A stretch of DNA of 64,000 nucleotides from Bifidobacterium myosotis (GTDB lineage: Bacteria; Actinomycetota; Actinomycetes; Actinomycetales; Bifidobacteriaceae), in NCBI RefSeq assembly GCF_002259745.1, contig NZ_MWWW01000016.1:1-64000 (forward strand), given 5' to 3'. Positions 25,627-33,885 of the stretch are shown here, in pieces. The notes under the pieces were generated by a model, which was given only the letters and a program-made list of their open reading frames with translations, made no database searches and was not told the origin of the DNA. Positions within the stretch are counted from its first letter, which is position 1, and each line of letters opens with the position of its first letter. The position numbers were made by a program, and so were the translations under genes.

Positions 25627-26625
25627 ATGGCGAACGATGGCAGCGGGCAGAAAGGCTCATCGACGGCGGCTTCGGCTGGGACTTCGGCTCCGGCCACGAC
25701 TCCAACCACGACTTCGGCCGCATCGGGTGGCCATGTGGTCTCCGCGCGCGCCACGACGATTGGGCTTATGGCCATCCTGCTGTGGAGCTTCATGGCCGGC
25801 ACAGTGCGCATCGTGGCCGAGGACTTCGGCGCCACGCTCGGGTCCGCGCTGATTTACACCGTCGGCGGCATCCTGCTCCTGATCTTCCGCAGGCCGGCGC
25901 CGATCCGGCAGTTCCCGAAGAAGTACCTCATCGTCGGCGGACTGCTGTTCATCTTCTACGAATCGTCGATTTCCCTCTCGCTGGGGCTGGCCTCGACGGC
26001 CGCATCGTCGGTGGAGGTGAGTCTGGTCAACTACCTGTGGCCGACGATGATGGTGCTGCTTGCCGCCGGGGTCTCCCACCGCCGCCATGCGGTGCTCAAG
26101 GTGTTGCCCGGTGCGGTGGTGGCCACGGTGGGCGTGGCGCTCGCCGTCGGCGGCAACTCCGGACTTGACTGGCATCTGGCCGCCACGCACATCGCGGCCA
26201 ACCCGCTGCCGTATGCGTTGGCGTTCATGGGGGCGTTCGCGTGGTCCATCTACGCCGTGTTCACGCCGGCCATGGCGCATGGCGTGGACGGTACGTCCCT
26301 GTTCTTCCCCTGCGTGGCTGTGGCGCTGTGGATCATCCATTTCGCGTCCGGGCAGGGCATGCCGGCCACGACTCCGGGGCCTGTGGCCTGGCTGTTCGTG
26401 CTGCTTGCCGCCTGCGCGATCGGCGGCGGATATGCGTGCTGGGGGTACGGCATCCTGCACGGTTCGATGGAGCGGTTGGCCATCGCATCCTACGCCACGC
26501 CGGTGCTGTCCACCGCGGCCAGCGCGGTGCTGTTGGGGCTGGCGTTGTCGCTGCCGTTCTGGTGCGGTGCGCTGCTGGTGGCCGCCGGCTCGGTGCTCAA
26601 CTATCTCGTGAGCGCCCGCAAATAG
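25627..26625 (+). CDS. DMT-superfamily exporter, YddG-like (aromatic amino acid export)
   Basis: About 332 residues with ten hydrophobic segments. The pattern STAASSVEVSLVNYLWPTMMVLLAA is the signature stretch of YddG proteins, which export aromatic amino acids in enterobacteria. A Ser/Thr/Ala-rich cytoplasmic N-terminus precedes the first helix. GGGGAGG twelve bases upstream supports the start at 25627 over the GTG at 25591. The substrate is inferred from the family only. Confidence 0.85.
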   Translation: MANDGSGQKGSSTAASAGTSAPATTPTTTSAASGGHVVSARATTIGLMAILLWSFMAGTVRIVAEDFGATLGSALIYTVGGILLLIFRRPAPIRQFPKKYLIVGGLLFIFYESSISLSLGLASTAASSVEVSLVNYLWPTMMVLLAAGVSHRRHAVLKVLPGAVVATVGVALAVGGNSGLDWHLAATHIAANPLPYALAFMGAFAWSIYAVFTPAMAHGVDGTSLFFPCVAVALWIIHFASGQGMPATTPGPVAWLFVLLAACAIGGGYACWGYGILHGSMERLAIASYATPVLSTAASAVLLGLALSLPFWCGALLVAAGSVLNYLVSARK

Positions 26626-26651
26626 GCCGCACGCTCGACGCAGCTACTTGA

Positions 26652-26667
26652 TGTTTCCCGTGAAACA
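26652..26667. promoter_or_regulatory. parS-like site
   Basis: TGTTTCCCGTGAAACA matches the ParB-binding consensus TGTTTCACGTGAAACA at 15 of 16 positions. It lies in the short gap after the exporter gene. Confidence 0.65.
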
Positions 26668-26734
26668 GGTCTGAGGGTAGTCGTTGTGTCACCTCTGACC
26701 TTGCAGCGATATGCCGGCCGGTGCTGCGACGGCC

Positions 26735-27112
26735 CTATTTGCCGCGTCGCTCGGACGGCCGACGCAATGGGTCCAGCAACGTATTCGGGTCGGAGATGCC
26801 CAACATGCTGCGGCCGCCGGTCGAATCGGGGTGGCGGGCCAGAATCGCCAATGAGATCGCGCCCGGAATCATGATGATCGCCGCCATCGCGGCCAGTCCC
26901 CAGCTCACGAACGCGCCGAGGCATATCAGAATGACCGCCACGGCAACCACCGTGCCGATGATCGTCAGCCGTGCCCGGGCGGGGCTGGACTCCTTGGTCC
27001 ATGTACCCGTACGGGGGTTATCGGCCGTCGTGCGCCTATCGGCTTCCATATCGTGCCTCTGTGCGCCGCCTGCGTTCGTCCCGCGCCCGTCGCTGCCATG
27101 CGTATTGCTCAT
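26735..27112 (-). CDS. Two-helix membrane protein of unknown function
   Basis: About 125 residues. A polar, Gly/Thr-rich N-terminal third is followed by two closely spaced transmembrane segments ([21 protein letters not shown] and [21 protein letters not shown]). The cytoplasmic end is basic ([14 protein letters not shown]). I do not recognise a family. GGAG is only three bases before the ATG at 27112, so the ATG at 27124 may be the true start. It is divergent from msrAB, with starts 55-67 bases apart. Confidence 0.65.
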   Translation of the reverse strand: MSNTHGSDGRGTNAGGAQRHDMEADRRTTADNPRTGTWTKESSPARARLTIIGTVVAVAVILICLGAFVSWGLAAMAAIIMIPGAISLAILARHPDSTGGRSMLGISDPNTLLDPLRRPSERRGK

Positions 27113-27178
27113 AGTCTCCAGCATATTCCCGTGGAAAGTCATGTGTCTGGAGCCGCGAGGCGTAGTAACGTTGGCCGC

Positions 27179-28174
27179 ATGAGCGAGAACGTGAGCAACG
27201 CAGAGGCCAGCACCCAGACCGCATACTTCGCCGGCGGCTGTTTCTGGGGTCTTGAACGGTACTTCCAGAACATCGACGGCGTTACCGACACCACGGTCGG
27301 CTACGCGCAGTCGACCGTCGAGAACCCCACCTATGAGCAGGTCTGCTCCGGGGCGACCGATGCAGCCGAAACGGTGAAGGTCACGTTCGACCCGTCTCGG
27401 GTGAGTCTGCGTACGTTGACGCTGCTGTTCCTCGAGGTCATCGACCCGTTCTCCGTGGATCGTCAGGGCGCGGACACCGGCCGTCAGTACCGTACCGGCC
27501 TGTTCTACACGGACGGCGCCGCTGGCGAGGCGCAGAAGGCCGTGTATATCGCGGCGCTTGAGCAGCTGGTGGATCGCCAGCCGCAGCGTCCGGCCGTGCT
27601 GGTCGAGCCGCTGCGCAACTTCTACCCGGCCGAGGCGTACCATCAGGATTATCTGGTCAACAACCCCGGCGGTTACTGCCATGTGCCGGTTGCGGCCATC
27701 GCCAACGTGAAACGTCGCCAGAAGTATGTCGAGAAGATCTGGGATCTGACGCTTGAACAGTTCGCGGTCACACAGAACGCGGCCACCGAGCGCCCGTTCG
27801 TCAACGAGTACGACCACGAGTTCGAGCCGGGCATCTATGTGGATATCGTCAGCGGGGAACCGCTGTTTTCCTCGCGTGACAAGTTCGATTCCGGCTGCGG
27901 TTGGCCGGCGTTCTCGCGGCCGTTGAACGCCTCGCTGCTCACCGAGCATGAAGACCATCGCATTCCGGGCCGCGACCGTATCGAGGTGCGCACGTCCGAA
28001 ACGCAGATTCATCTGGGTCATGTGTTCGAGGACGGCCCTGTCGACCGCGGCGGCCTGCGCTACTGCATGAACTCCGCCGCGCTACGGTTCGTGCCGCGCT
28101 CGCGGATGGAGGCCGAAGGCTACGCCGCTTGGATTCCGGCCGTGGACGGTGAGGCTGGTGCTAAGGACGAGTAG
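27179..28174 (+). CDS. msrAB: Bifunctional peptide methionine sulfoxide reductase MsrA-MsrB
   Basis: A 331-residue fusion repairing both S and R epimers of oxidised methionine. The MsrA domain comes first (Cys21 in [22 protein letters not shown]-type loop; YHQDYL). The MsrB domain follows ([22 protein letters not shown], catalytic Cys296 in [13 protein letters not shown]). The zinc-binding CxxC pairs of enterobacterial MsrB are absent, as is normal for MsrAB fusions. There is no signal peptide, so it is cytoplasmic. No ribosome site is seen before ATG 27179, and a TAGTAACGT-like -10 lies just upstream. A leaderless transcript is likely. Confidence 0.93.
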   Translation: MSENVSNAEASTQTAYFAGGCFWGLERYFQNIDGVTDTTVGYAQSTVENPTYEQVCSGATDAAETVKVTFDPSRVSLRTLTLLFLEVIDPFSVDRQGADTGRQYRTGLFYTDGAAGEAQKAVYIAALEQLVDRQPQRPAVLVEPLRNFYPAEAYHQDYLVNNPGGYCHVPVAAIANVKRRQKYVEKIWDLTLEQFAVTQNAATERPFVNEYDHEFEPGIYVDIVSGEPLFSSRDKFDSGCGWPAFSRPLNASLLTEHEDHRIPGRDRIEVRTSETQIHLGHVFEDGPVDRGGLRYCMNSAALRFVPRSRMEAEGYAAWIPAVDGEAGAKDE

Positions 28175-28182
28175 TCGGTAAT

Positions 28183-28219
28183 TGGTAAGTGCCGCAGGCG
28201 AAGGCGGCATTGCTTACCA
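28183..28219 (+). terminator. Hairpin terminator of msrAB
   Basis: TGGTAAG plus GCCGC pairs with GCGGC plus CTTACCA, nine bases past the stop. The T-run is absent. Confidence 0.5.
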
Positions 28220-28239
28220 TCCATGGCTAGCTGCCGGCG

Positions 28240-28480
28240 TTACCGTTGCCTGATATAGCGCGTGCTGCGCCCGGCGCCGATTTTGATGATTGAGCCTGAG
28301 CTCACCAGCGATCGTAGCGCGCGTTCCACTGTGGTTTCGCTGATGTCCGGCAGTCGTTCGAGGACTTCTGCTTTCGATATGCCTCATGTTCCGATTTTCT
28401 GCATCATATCATGCCAGAATGATGCAGAAAACTTATGCTGATGCAGCAAATGATGCAGAAAACAGTATGGCGCTGGATTG
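28240..28480 (-). pseudogene. Decayed winged-helix fragment (Fic- or RecG-like regulator C-terminus)
   Basis: The minus frame reads HKFSASFWHDMMQKIGT, then a TGA (28384-28386), then GISKAEVLERLPDISETTVERALRSLVSS, SGSIIKIGAGRSTRYIRQR and a stop. The second part is a convincing winged helix-turn-helix, as found at the end of Fic or ATP-dependent regulator proteins. There is no start codon, and the N-terminal domains are gone. ATGATGCAGAAAAC occurs twice (28419 and 28450) with an inverted copy at 28395. It sits next to the toxin-antitoxin pair, in a patch that looks like a graveyard of accessory genes. Confidence 0.45.
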
Positions 28481-28485
28481 ATGGA

Positions 28486-28860
28486 CTAGTCGTCAATCGC
28501 GTCCACCAATGGCCGCAATTGTGCGACAAGACGTGGTGCATCCCTGGTTACGGTGTCGTACAGTGATTCGACATCGATTTCGTCGGAATCGTGGACGATC
28601 ACATTGCGCAATGCACGCAGTTCTTTCCAGGGCAGATTCGGCATGGTATCACGGAAGCCGTCTGAAAGGTTGCGGGCACACTCCTGCACTTGTGTCATTT
28701 CCATCGCCACGGAATTGAAGCGTATGCGGTTGTCGTCCAGTGCTGCGGGTGACGGTATCCCGCTGATGTCGTTGATGGCGTTCTCGAGATGCTCCAACAG
28801 TCGGATCAGTGTGCTTCGATCGCGGAATGCTTGGTCTTGGTGATGGTGCGATGCCTGCAT
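28486..28860 (-). CDS. HepT-like (DUF86) toxin
   Basis: A 124-residue, all-helical HepT-family protein, the ribonuclease toxin of HepT/MntA pairs. The family motif Rx4HxY appears as Arg85-NVIV-His90-Asp-Ser92, so the usual tyrosine, the residue modified by the antitoxin, is a serine here. The rest (LIRLLEHLENAINDI near the N-terminus, ELRALRNVIVHDSDEID) fits. Its ATG overlaps the antitoxin stop by one base (TAATG). It could be a normal toxin with Ser as acceptor, or an attenuated one. Confidence 0.8.
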   Translation of the reverse strand: MQASHHHQDQAFRDRSTLIRLLEHLENAINDISGIPSPAALDDNRIRFNSVAMEMTQVQECARNLSDGFRDTMPNLPWKELRALRNVIVHDSDEIDVESLYDTVTRDAPRLVAQLRPLVDAIDD

Positions 28861-29432
28861 TATGCCACCTTGATAAGGTCAGGGGTGATGTGGTCAAGAA
28901 AACGTTTGCTGGAGCGGCTCCTTTTGGCGTGGCGGAGCAAGGAGTCGTAGGAGATAAGGGATACTTTTCGCCTGAGCAGGGATTCCAAGTCGTCGACGAG
29001 CTGTTGCTTTTCCATTATCGAGTAGGAGGCACCGGGTTTGAGGCGATAGATGAGGTCCACATCGGAGTCCGGCCTTGCATCTCCTCGCGCCACCGATCCG
29101 TATACATACATTTCGTCGATATGATGTCGCTCTGCGAGCTGGGCCACGATGAGCTTCAGCGTCGCAATCTCCAGAGGGCTATTGGAGCTGGCGGGCGACG
29201 GGTTTCCGATATTGGCCGTATCGCTGCCGGCGTTCGTTGTGCTGTTCGAAGGATTGTCCGAGATCAATGCCGCTAATGCGCGTTCATATCGCTGTAGAAA
29301 ATCCTGCGTCGGGTTACCCTCGCGCTCCGCTCGGGAAAGTGCCGACTGCGTGGTTCCCATCGACTGTGCTGCAGCGCTCTGGCTGATGTGTGAGCGCACG
29401 CGTTCCTCGCGCAACTCGGCAATTGACTTCAT
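28860..29432 (-). CDS. Xre-type HTH fused to MntA-like nucleotidyltransferase (antitoxin)
   Basis: A 190-residue two-domain protein. Residues 1-55 form an Xre/Cro helix-turn-helix (ISQSAAAQSMGTTQSALSRAER). After a Ser/Asn-rich linker, residues 88-190 are a minimal nucleotidyltransferase with GSx10DxD intact (Gly112-Ser113, Asp124, Asp126). MntA antitoxins AMPylate HepT. The HTH fusion adds DNA binding and therefore autorepression. A 28-bp palindrome directly upstream is the obvious operator. It is the first gene of the pair and is read into hepT. Confidence 0.85.
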   Translation of the reverse strand: MKSIAELREERVRSHISQSAAAQSMGTTQSALSRAEREGNPTQDFLQRYERALAALISDNPSNSTTNAGSDTANIGNPSPASSNSPLEIATLKLIVAQLAERHHIDEMYVYGSVARGDARPDSDVDLIYRLKPGASYSIMEKQQLVDDLESLLRRKVSLISYDSLLRHAKRSRSSKRFLDHITPDLIKVA

Positions 29433-29437
29433 ACCGT

Positions 29438-29465
29438 CAACATATAGCGTATGCGCTATATGTTG
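29438..29465. promoter_or_regulatory. Operator palindrome of the HTH-MntA/HepT pair
   Basis: Perfect 12-base arms CAACATATAGCG and CGCTATATGTTG around TATG, starting 6 bases upstream of the ATG on the minus strand. Position and symmetry fit autorepression by the HTH domain. Confidence 0.75.
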
Positions 29466-29554
29466 AGGCCGGCGCGGGGTGCGGGCGCAGGAGCAACGTT
29501 GTCGGCCGGACGTCCGCTGCCTGTTCTATCCAGGGCGATAGCGATGGCCGCTTC

Positions 29555-29727
29555 CGTCCGCTTTCCGTCAGGAGATGGCTGCTTCTGACGGAAACGGGAC
29601 GCAAATCCGCGGATTTCCGTCCGTTTATGGTCAGTAGTTGGGTGCTCCTGACCAGAAACGGACGCTATGGGGCTCTTGAACGTCCGGTTGTGGTCGGAAG
29701 AACGTCACTAATGACCGCAACCGGACG
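29555..29727. repeat. Array of three 47-bp palindromes, 63-bp period (array 1)
   Basis: The units 29555-29601, 29618-29664 and 29681-29727 are each exactly 47 bp with 16-bp spacers. Every unit has ~20-base arms beginning CGTCCG and ending GGACG around a ~7-base loop. Where one arm changes, the other usually changes too (GTCAG/CTGAC in units 1 and 2, GGTC/GACC in unit 3). The array lies in the gap between the antitoxin and helicase genes. A homologous array is at 59172-59344. Confidence 0.85.
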
Positions 29728-29782
29728 CTTGGCGGCCTTCGCTGCGCCGCGGAAGCGGCATTCCGTCGGTCGCGAGGCCGCC

Positions 29783-32700
29783 TCACCCCGCCAGATGCCG
29801 GTATAGCTCCGGGTCAAGTGGCCGCGCGAGCCTCAACGTGGACAGCGTGACGTTCACCGTGCCGGTCCCGTCCGCGTTTGGTTTGGTGGTCAGACGCGGA
29901 TTGTCGAAGGCGGCGACGTGCCCCACGTAGTAGTACTTGCCGTCCTTGGCCTCCGCCTTGCGCATGACGAACAGCGGCACGAAATGCGTGCGCTCCCATT
30001 CCATGGCGTCGCCAGCGCCTTCGCGCACCCAGCGGAACTCCGGTGACTGCGGGGTGCGCCCGTTCTTGCTGAAGTACTTCATCTCTTGGGCGTTGAGGAA
30101 TTCATCCTCGTACTGACTGGCAGCGTATTTCACGAAGATCGGCATGGTGCCGGTCTCCTTGTCCAGCAGGTAGCCGCCCACGTTCTGTGGTGTGTTCTCC
30201 TTCCTCCATCCGCACAGCCGCATCACGTCAGCCAATGAATACTTGCGTTCGTAGAGGAACGCATGGTCGAACGAACGCTGCTTGTCCTGCGCCTCGCGGA
30301 ACAGATCGCGGCAATTGACGAGCCCGACTCGCACGGTATCCGCAAGGAACATGCGGAAGGTGCGGTTGCCTGCCAGCATGGAGGCGAATCGGTTGCTCAG
30401 CCGATATCGGCGTTCCCCGGAACCATCTGTGGAAGCCAATTCCTCGATCAACGGCAGATTCCCGAAACGCTTTCGATTCGGGTCGGTGAAGTACGAGTAG
30501 TCCAGCACGCGCAATGCGGAATCGAACTGCGCATCGGACAGGTCAGCCTGCGGGAAGCCGCGCCGAATGGCGGCCATCAGCTCGTTCCTGCTCATCGGTT
30601 CCGATGCTTTCCAGACGGTTGTGGTACCGGAGACGTCACCGATAGAGGGCCCATCGACCCCGGTCTGCTCATCCGCAAACTGGCACAATTGCGACAGTAC
30701 CACCAGCTCATGCGGCCTCAGGCCCGGCAGCAGCAGTTCCGTCGCCATCTTCAGCACCGCGTCTTCGGCGTCGGACACCGGCTCCAGCTGGTCGAGGAAA
30801 CTCGTCTCCTCCGACTGCCCACCACGCTTGCGTCCGCCGAAGTTTTTCTCGCGCGATCGAACGAAGTCCAGATAATTGCTGCGCTTCGATGCCAACGTGA
30901 ACGGCAGGGACGGGTCGAAGCGATAGACGTCCATCAGCATGGGGATGCGTCCGAGCTCGTACCTCATCTGCCGGTACTGTTCGGACAGCCTCTTCATGTC
31001 GGACCAATCGGCCGTATCCAACGAACGCAGCACCCGCTCCTTGGCGATGGGGTCGAAGCTGATGGATGACAAGCCGATGGACCGGCGCTGCAGATTCTTC
31101 CGCGCGATGTCACGATCGCCGGTATTGCCGTACAGCGCAACGGGGATGAGGAAGTTGTTGGCGTAGTTGCCGATGAAATCGATGACCACCACGCTGTCCT
31201 TGTGCGGGAACTTGCGCAGGCCACGGCCAAGCTGTTGGGTGAAGACGATGCTTGATTGCGTGCTGCGGAGCATGACCACCTGATTCAGCGCGGGGATATC
31301 GATGCCCTCGTTGAACATGTCCACGGTGAACAGGTAGTCAAGCTCGCCGGATTTCAACTGGCGTACGTATTCCTCACGCTGCTCTGGCGAGATGGTACGA
31401 CCATCCGCATCCTTGCTGGTCACGGCTGTCGTCCGATAGAGGCGTTCATCCTGCTGATTCCACTGCTCGTTGAACAGGCGGGAGAGCTCGTGCGCCTCCT
31501 CCTGACGGCTGCAGAACACCAGTCCAGTGACCGGGACGTTGTACTGTCCGTATTCCTGTAGCTTGTCGATGATGTAGCGCACGCGTTCTTTGGTGGCGAG
31601 CTGGCTGATCTCGTACTTCAACTGGGCCGCGTCCTCGGCAGTGGTCGTGCCGTCGGCGACTTGAATACGGTGGCTCTCCTGGTCTGCGTCCGCGTCCGAA
31701 CCGAGATATTCCGCGACGCCGTAGTAGTGGAACGGGCAGAGCATGTCCTCGTCCAAGGCCCGTTGCAGGCGGATCTCATAGGCGATGTTATGGCCGAACA
31801 GCTCGAAGATGTTGATGCCGTCGGTGCGTTCCGGCGTGGCCGTCATGCCCAGCATGAAATCGGCGTCCTTGAAATGGTCGATGACCTTCTGATAACCGTC
31901 GGCGCCGGCGTGATGCACCTCATCGACCAGAATGTAATCGAATTCGTCCGAAGCGAACTGGGCCAGCACCTGAGGCTGACGCATCGTCTGTACGGTGGCG
32001 AACACATAACGACGATCATGCTGTTTGCTGGTGCCGGTGTACAGGCCCAGGTCTTCGCTCGGACAGCCGAGCACTTTCTGATATGACTCCTTCGCCCTGG
32101 TGAGGATCTGTTGTTGCTGGGCGATATACAGCATGCGCTTGGGACGGTAGTCGCGGACATCGAATGCGGAGAGGTAGGTCTTGCCCGTACCGGTGGCCGA
32201 AATGATGATCGCGCGGTGCTCGCCTTGTTCGCGCAAGGCCTTGAGGTTGGCCAGAGCCTCCCGTTGCATCGCATTGGGCTGGATGTCACGGCGGCGCTCA
32301 AGGGACTCCAGAATCGTGCGGCGCGGGGGAGCGTATCGCTTGAAGTCCTCCTCGTATTGGCGTATCCATTCCTCGGTGAGCGGCACCGAGTCACGTACCT
32401 GCGAGTCGATCTCCTGACGGAACTGGTCCACCAAGGTGCCGTCGGCCAAGGAGGAGACCTTGAGATTCCATTCGCGCTGCCGGCTCAAGGCGAATGTGGT
32501 GAGGTTCGAGCTTCCGACGTAGAGATCGTAATATGGGCGTCCGTCCTGCATATGGCGGGCGAACACGTACCCCTTGGGATGGAACGGCTGGCCTTGCGCC
32601 TTATCGGCCTTCGGCGCGCCAGGCTCGCCGGACCGCGCGGATTCTTCGGACTCGCCACGCTCTGACCAGATGCGCACGTCGATATCGGCCGTGCGGCCCA

Positions 32701-33202
32701 GATGCAGCAGTTCCCAAAAAGCCTTCGGATCGTTGAAATGATTCTTGGTGGAGGTGATGATGCGGCTGGGCGTGGTGTTGCGTGAGGGAGCGCCGTGCGA
32801 TTGCGGCTGAGCGGCATTGGCTGAGGCGGCGGTTCGGGCGTTGGCGTTGACCCGATGACTGCGGAAGTCCTCGAACAGGCTAAGGATCGCCTCCGACGAT
32901 ACAAAGGCAACGGACATGTCAAAAGAATCGCTGGTGGCGAGCTCACGCCTCAATTCGCCGTCCATGGTCAACCCATCCGGCCTGTTGGAGATGAGCGCCG
33001 GCGCATATGTGCCAGGGGCGTCTTTGCGTGATTCGATCAGACCGGACACCACATCTTCGAGGATGGACTGTGTGCCGGAATCGTATGATGCATCGTGCGC
33101 GGGGCTATCGGCGACGGCTGACGTGCGGGGCATATGGATTGGGGATGCCGCAGAAGCCGGGAAGGCCGATGCTGCTATGACCTGGGTACTGGACGGTTCC
33201 AT
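29783..33202 (-). CDS. PLD-nuclease-like / SF2 helicase / DUF3427 protein
   Basis: An 1139-residue protein. Residues about 70-300 hold a phospholipase D-like domain with one HKD motif (HPKGYVFARH...YVGSSNLTTF). The superfamily II helicase core follows: Walker A in ISATGTGKTYLS, DEVHH, TATPERTDG, then the second RecA domain with FVCSRQ-like and QLGRGLRKFPHKD motifs. The C-terminal ~350 residues match DUF3427 (LCGWRKENTPQNVGGYLLDKETGTMPIFVKY). Such proteins are thought to process damaged or foreign DNA and are often seen in defence or repair contexts. No methylase is nearby. The NUDIX gene upstream is a common neighbour. Confidence 0.88.
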   Translation of the reverse strand: MEPSSTQVIAASAFPASAASPIHMPRTSAVADSPAHDASYDSGTQSILEDVVSGLIESRKDAPGTYAPALISNRPDGLTMDGELRRELATSDSFDMSVAFVSSEAILSLFEDFRSHRVNANARTAASANAAQPQSHGAPSRNTTPSRIITSTKNHFNDPKAFWELLHLGRTADIDVRIWSERGESEESARSGEPGAPKADKAQGQPFHPKGYVFARHMQDGRPYYDLYVGSSNLTTFALSRQREWNLKVSSLADGTLVDQFRQEIDSQVRDSVPLTEEWIRQYEEDFKRYAPPRRTILESLERRRDIQPNAMQREALANLKALREQGEHRAIIISATGTGKTYLSAFDVRDYRPKRMLYIAQQQQILTRAKESYQKVLGCPSEDLGLYTGTSKQHDRRYVFATVQTMRQPQVLAQFASDEFDYILVDEVHHAGADGYQKVIDHFKDADFMLGMTATPERTDGINIFELFGHNIAYEIRLQRALDEDMLCPFHYYGVAEYLGSDADADQESHRIQVADGTTTAEDAAQLKYEISQLATKERVRYIIDKLQEYGQYNVPVTGLVFCSRQEEAHELSRLFNEQWNQQDERLYRTTAVTSKDADGRTISPEQREEYVRQLKSGELDYLFTVDMFNEGIDIPALNQVVMLRSTQSSIVFTQQLGRGLRKFPHKDSVVVIDFIGNYANNFLIPVALYGNTGDRDIARKNLQRRSIGLSSISFDPIAKERVLRSLDTADWSDMKRLSEQYRQMRYELGRIPMLMDVYRFDPSLPFTLASKRSNYLDFVRSREKNFGGRKRGGQSEETSFLDQLEPVSDAEDAVLKMATELLLPGLRPHELVVLSQLCQFADEQTGVDGPSIGDVSGTTTVWKASEPMSRNELMAAIRRGFPQADLSDAQFDSALRVLDYSYFTDPNRKRFGNLPLIEELASTDGSGERRYRLSNRFASMLAGNRTFRMFLADTVRVGLVNCRDLFREAQDKQRSFDHAFLYERKYSLADVMRLCGWRKENTPQNVGGYLLDKETGTMPIFVKYAASQYEDEFLNAQEMKYFSKNGRTPQSPEFRWVREGAGDAMEWERTHFVPLFVMRKAEAKDGKYYYVGHVAAFDNPRLTTKPNADGTGTVNVTLSTLRLARPLDPELYRHLAG

Positions 33203-33307
33203 GTCTCATCGCTTTCGAACGTGCAGGGAATGTGGTCGGCTGGTCAGGTTTGGTCGTACGGAGTCAGTCGGAGCCGGTCGGGGTGCTGGGCGGAAGAGTC
33301 GTGCCCG

Positions 33308-33724
33308 TCAATGTTTCACGTGAAGCATTCCTGTGGCGAGTATCGCCACGGCTTCCCGGTCAACCGGCGCCCAGTCGAGTTCAGGCATTGCGGATGGCAC
33401 GAGCCAGCGGATATCCGTATGCTCGGTCAGCCTTGGGGTGCCGGAAGTCAGATGGCAAACGAATGTGGTGAGGCGCACGGTGCCGAAGTCATAGTGGTAC
33501 TCGCTGGTGCACACCTCATCCGCGACGTCGACCTCGCACAGCAGTTCCTCTTCGATTTCGCGGCGCAATGCCTCGCGTGCGGTTTCGTGAGCCTCGATTT
33601 TGCCGCCGGGAAACTCCCAATAGCCGCTCAGTGATTTGCCGGGGCCACGCTGGGCGCATAGTACGGTCCCGTCTTTGACGATGGCGGCTCCGACGACGTT
33701 GATGATCTTGGTTTCCGGCTTCAT
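33308..33724 (-). CDS. mutT: MutT-like NUDIX hydrolase (8-oxo-dGTP diphosphatase-like)
   Basis: A 138-residue protein with the NUDIX box GKIEAHETAREALRREIEEELL preceded by YWEFPGGK. It begins VVGAAIVKDGTVLCAQRG, as in MutT/(d)NTP pyrophosphohydrolases that clean oxidised nucleotides. The start MKPETK (33724) is chosen over 33748 for family length. The last residues, LHVKH, are encoded by a parS-like site, as seen in genes near actinobacterial origins. It lies just upstream of the helicase gene on the same strand, about 105 bases apart. Confidence 0.9.
   Translation of the reverse strand: MKPETKIINVVGAAIVKDGTVLCAQRGPGKSLSGYWEFPGGKIEAHETAREALRREIEEELLCEVDVADEVCTSEYHYDFGTVRLTTFVCHLTSGTPRLTEHTDIRWLVPSAMPELDWAPVDREAVAILATGMLHVKH
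33312..33327. promoter_or_regulatory. parS-like site within the mutT 3' end
   Basis: TGTTTCACGTGAAGCA matches the parS consensus TGTTTCACGTGAAACA at 15 of 16 positions. It encodes the HVKH C-terminus on the minus strand. Confidence 0.75.
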
Positions 33725-33885
33725 GCTGCCCAGGATACCTCGCCGCAAGATCCACTATCGATCCACGATCCACGGCGGTTTTGCAGGGCCGATCCTGATT
33801 CAATGAACAGCGTTGGAAATCGTTGGAATGCGGGCGCTTTGGGGATGCTCTGGCGTCTGTGGATTGAATGGCAGAGGAGATAGCG

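Noticed and set aside
29555-29727. CRISPR array
   Set aside because: Repeats are long palindromes that differ from one another, only three units exist, spacers are 16 bp and shared between loci, and no cas gene is present.
29390-29806. Possible 138-residue protein with 21-residue repeats across palindrome array 1
   Set aside because: The 63-bp period happens to be divisible by three. Arm covariation points to DNA or RNA structure, and there is no ribosome site.
33312-33327. E-box-like palindrome as a transcription operator of mutT
   Set aside because: It lies at the 3' end of the gene and matches parS at 15 of 16 positions, so a ParB site is the better reading.
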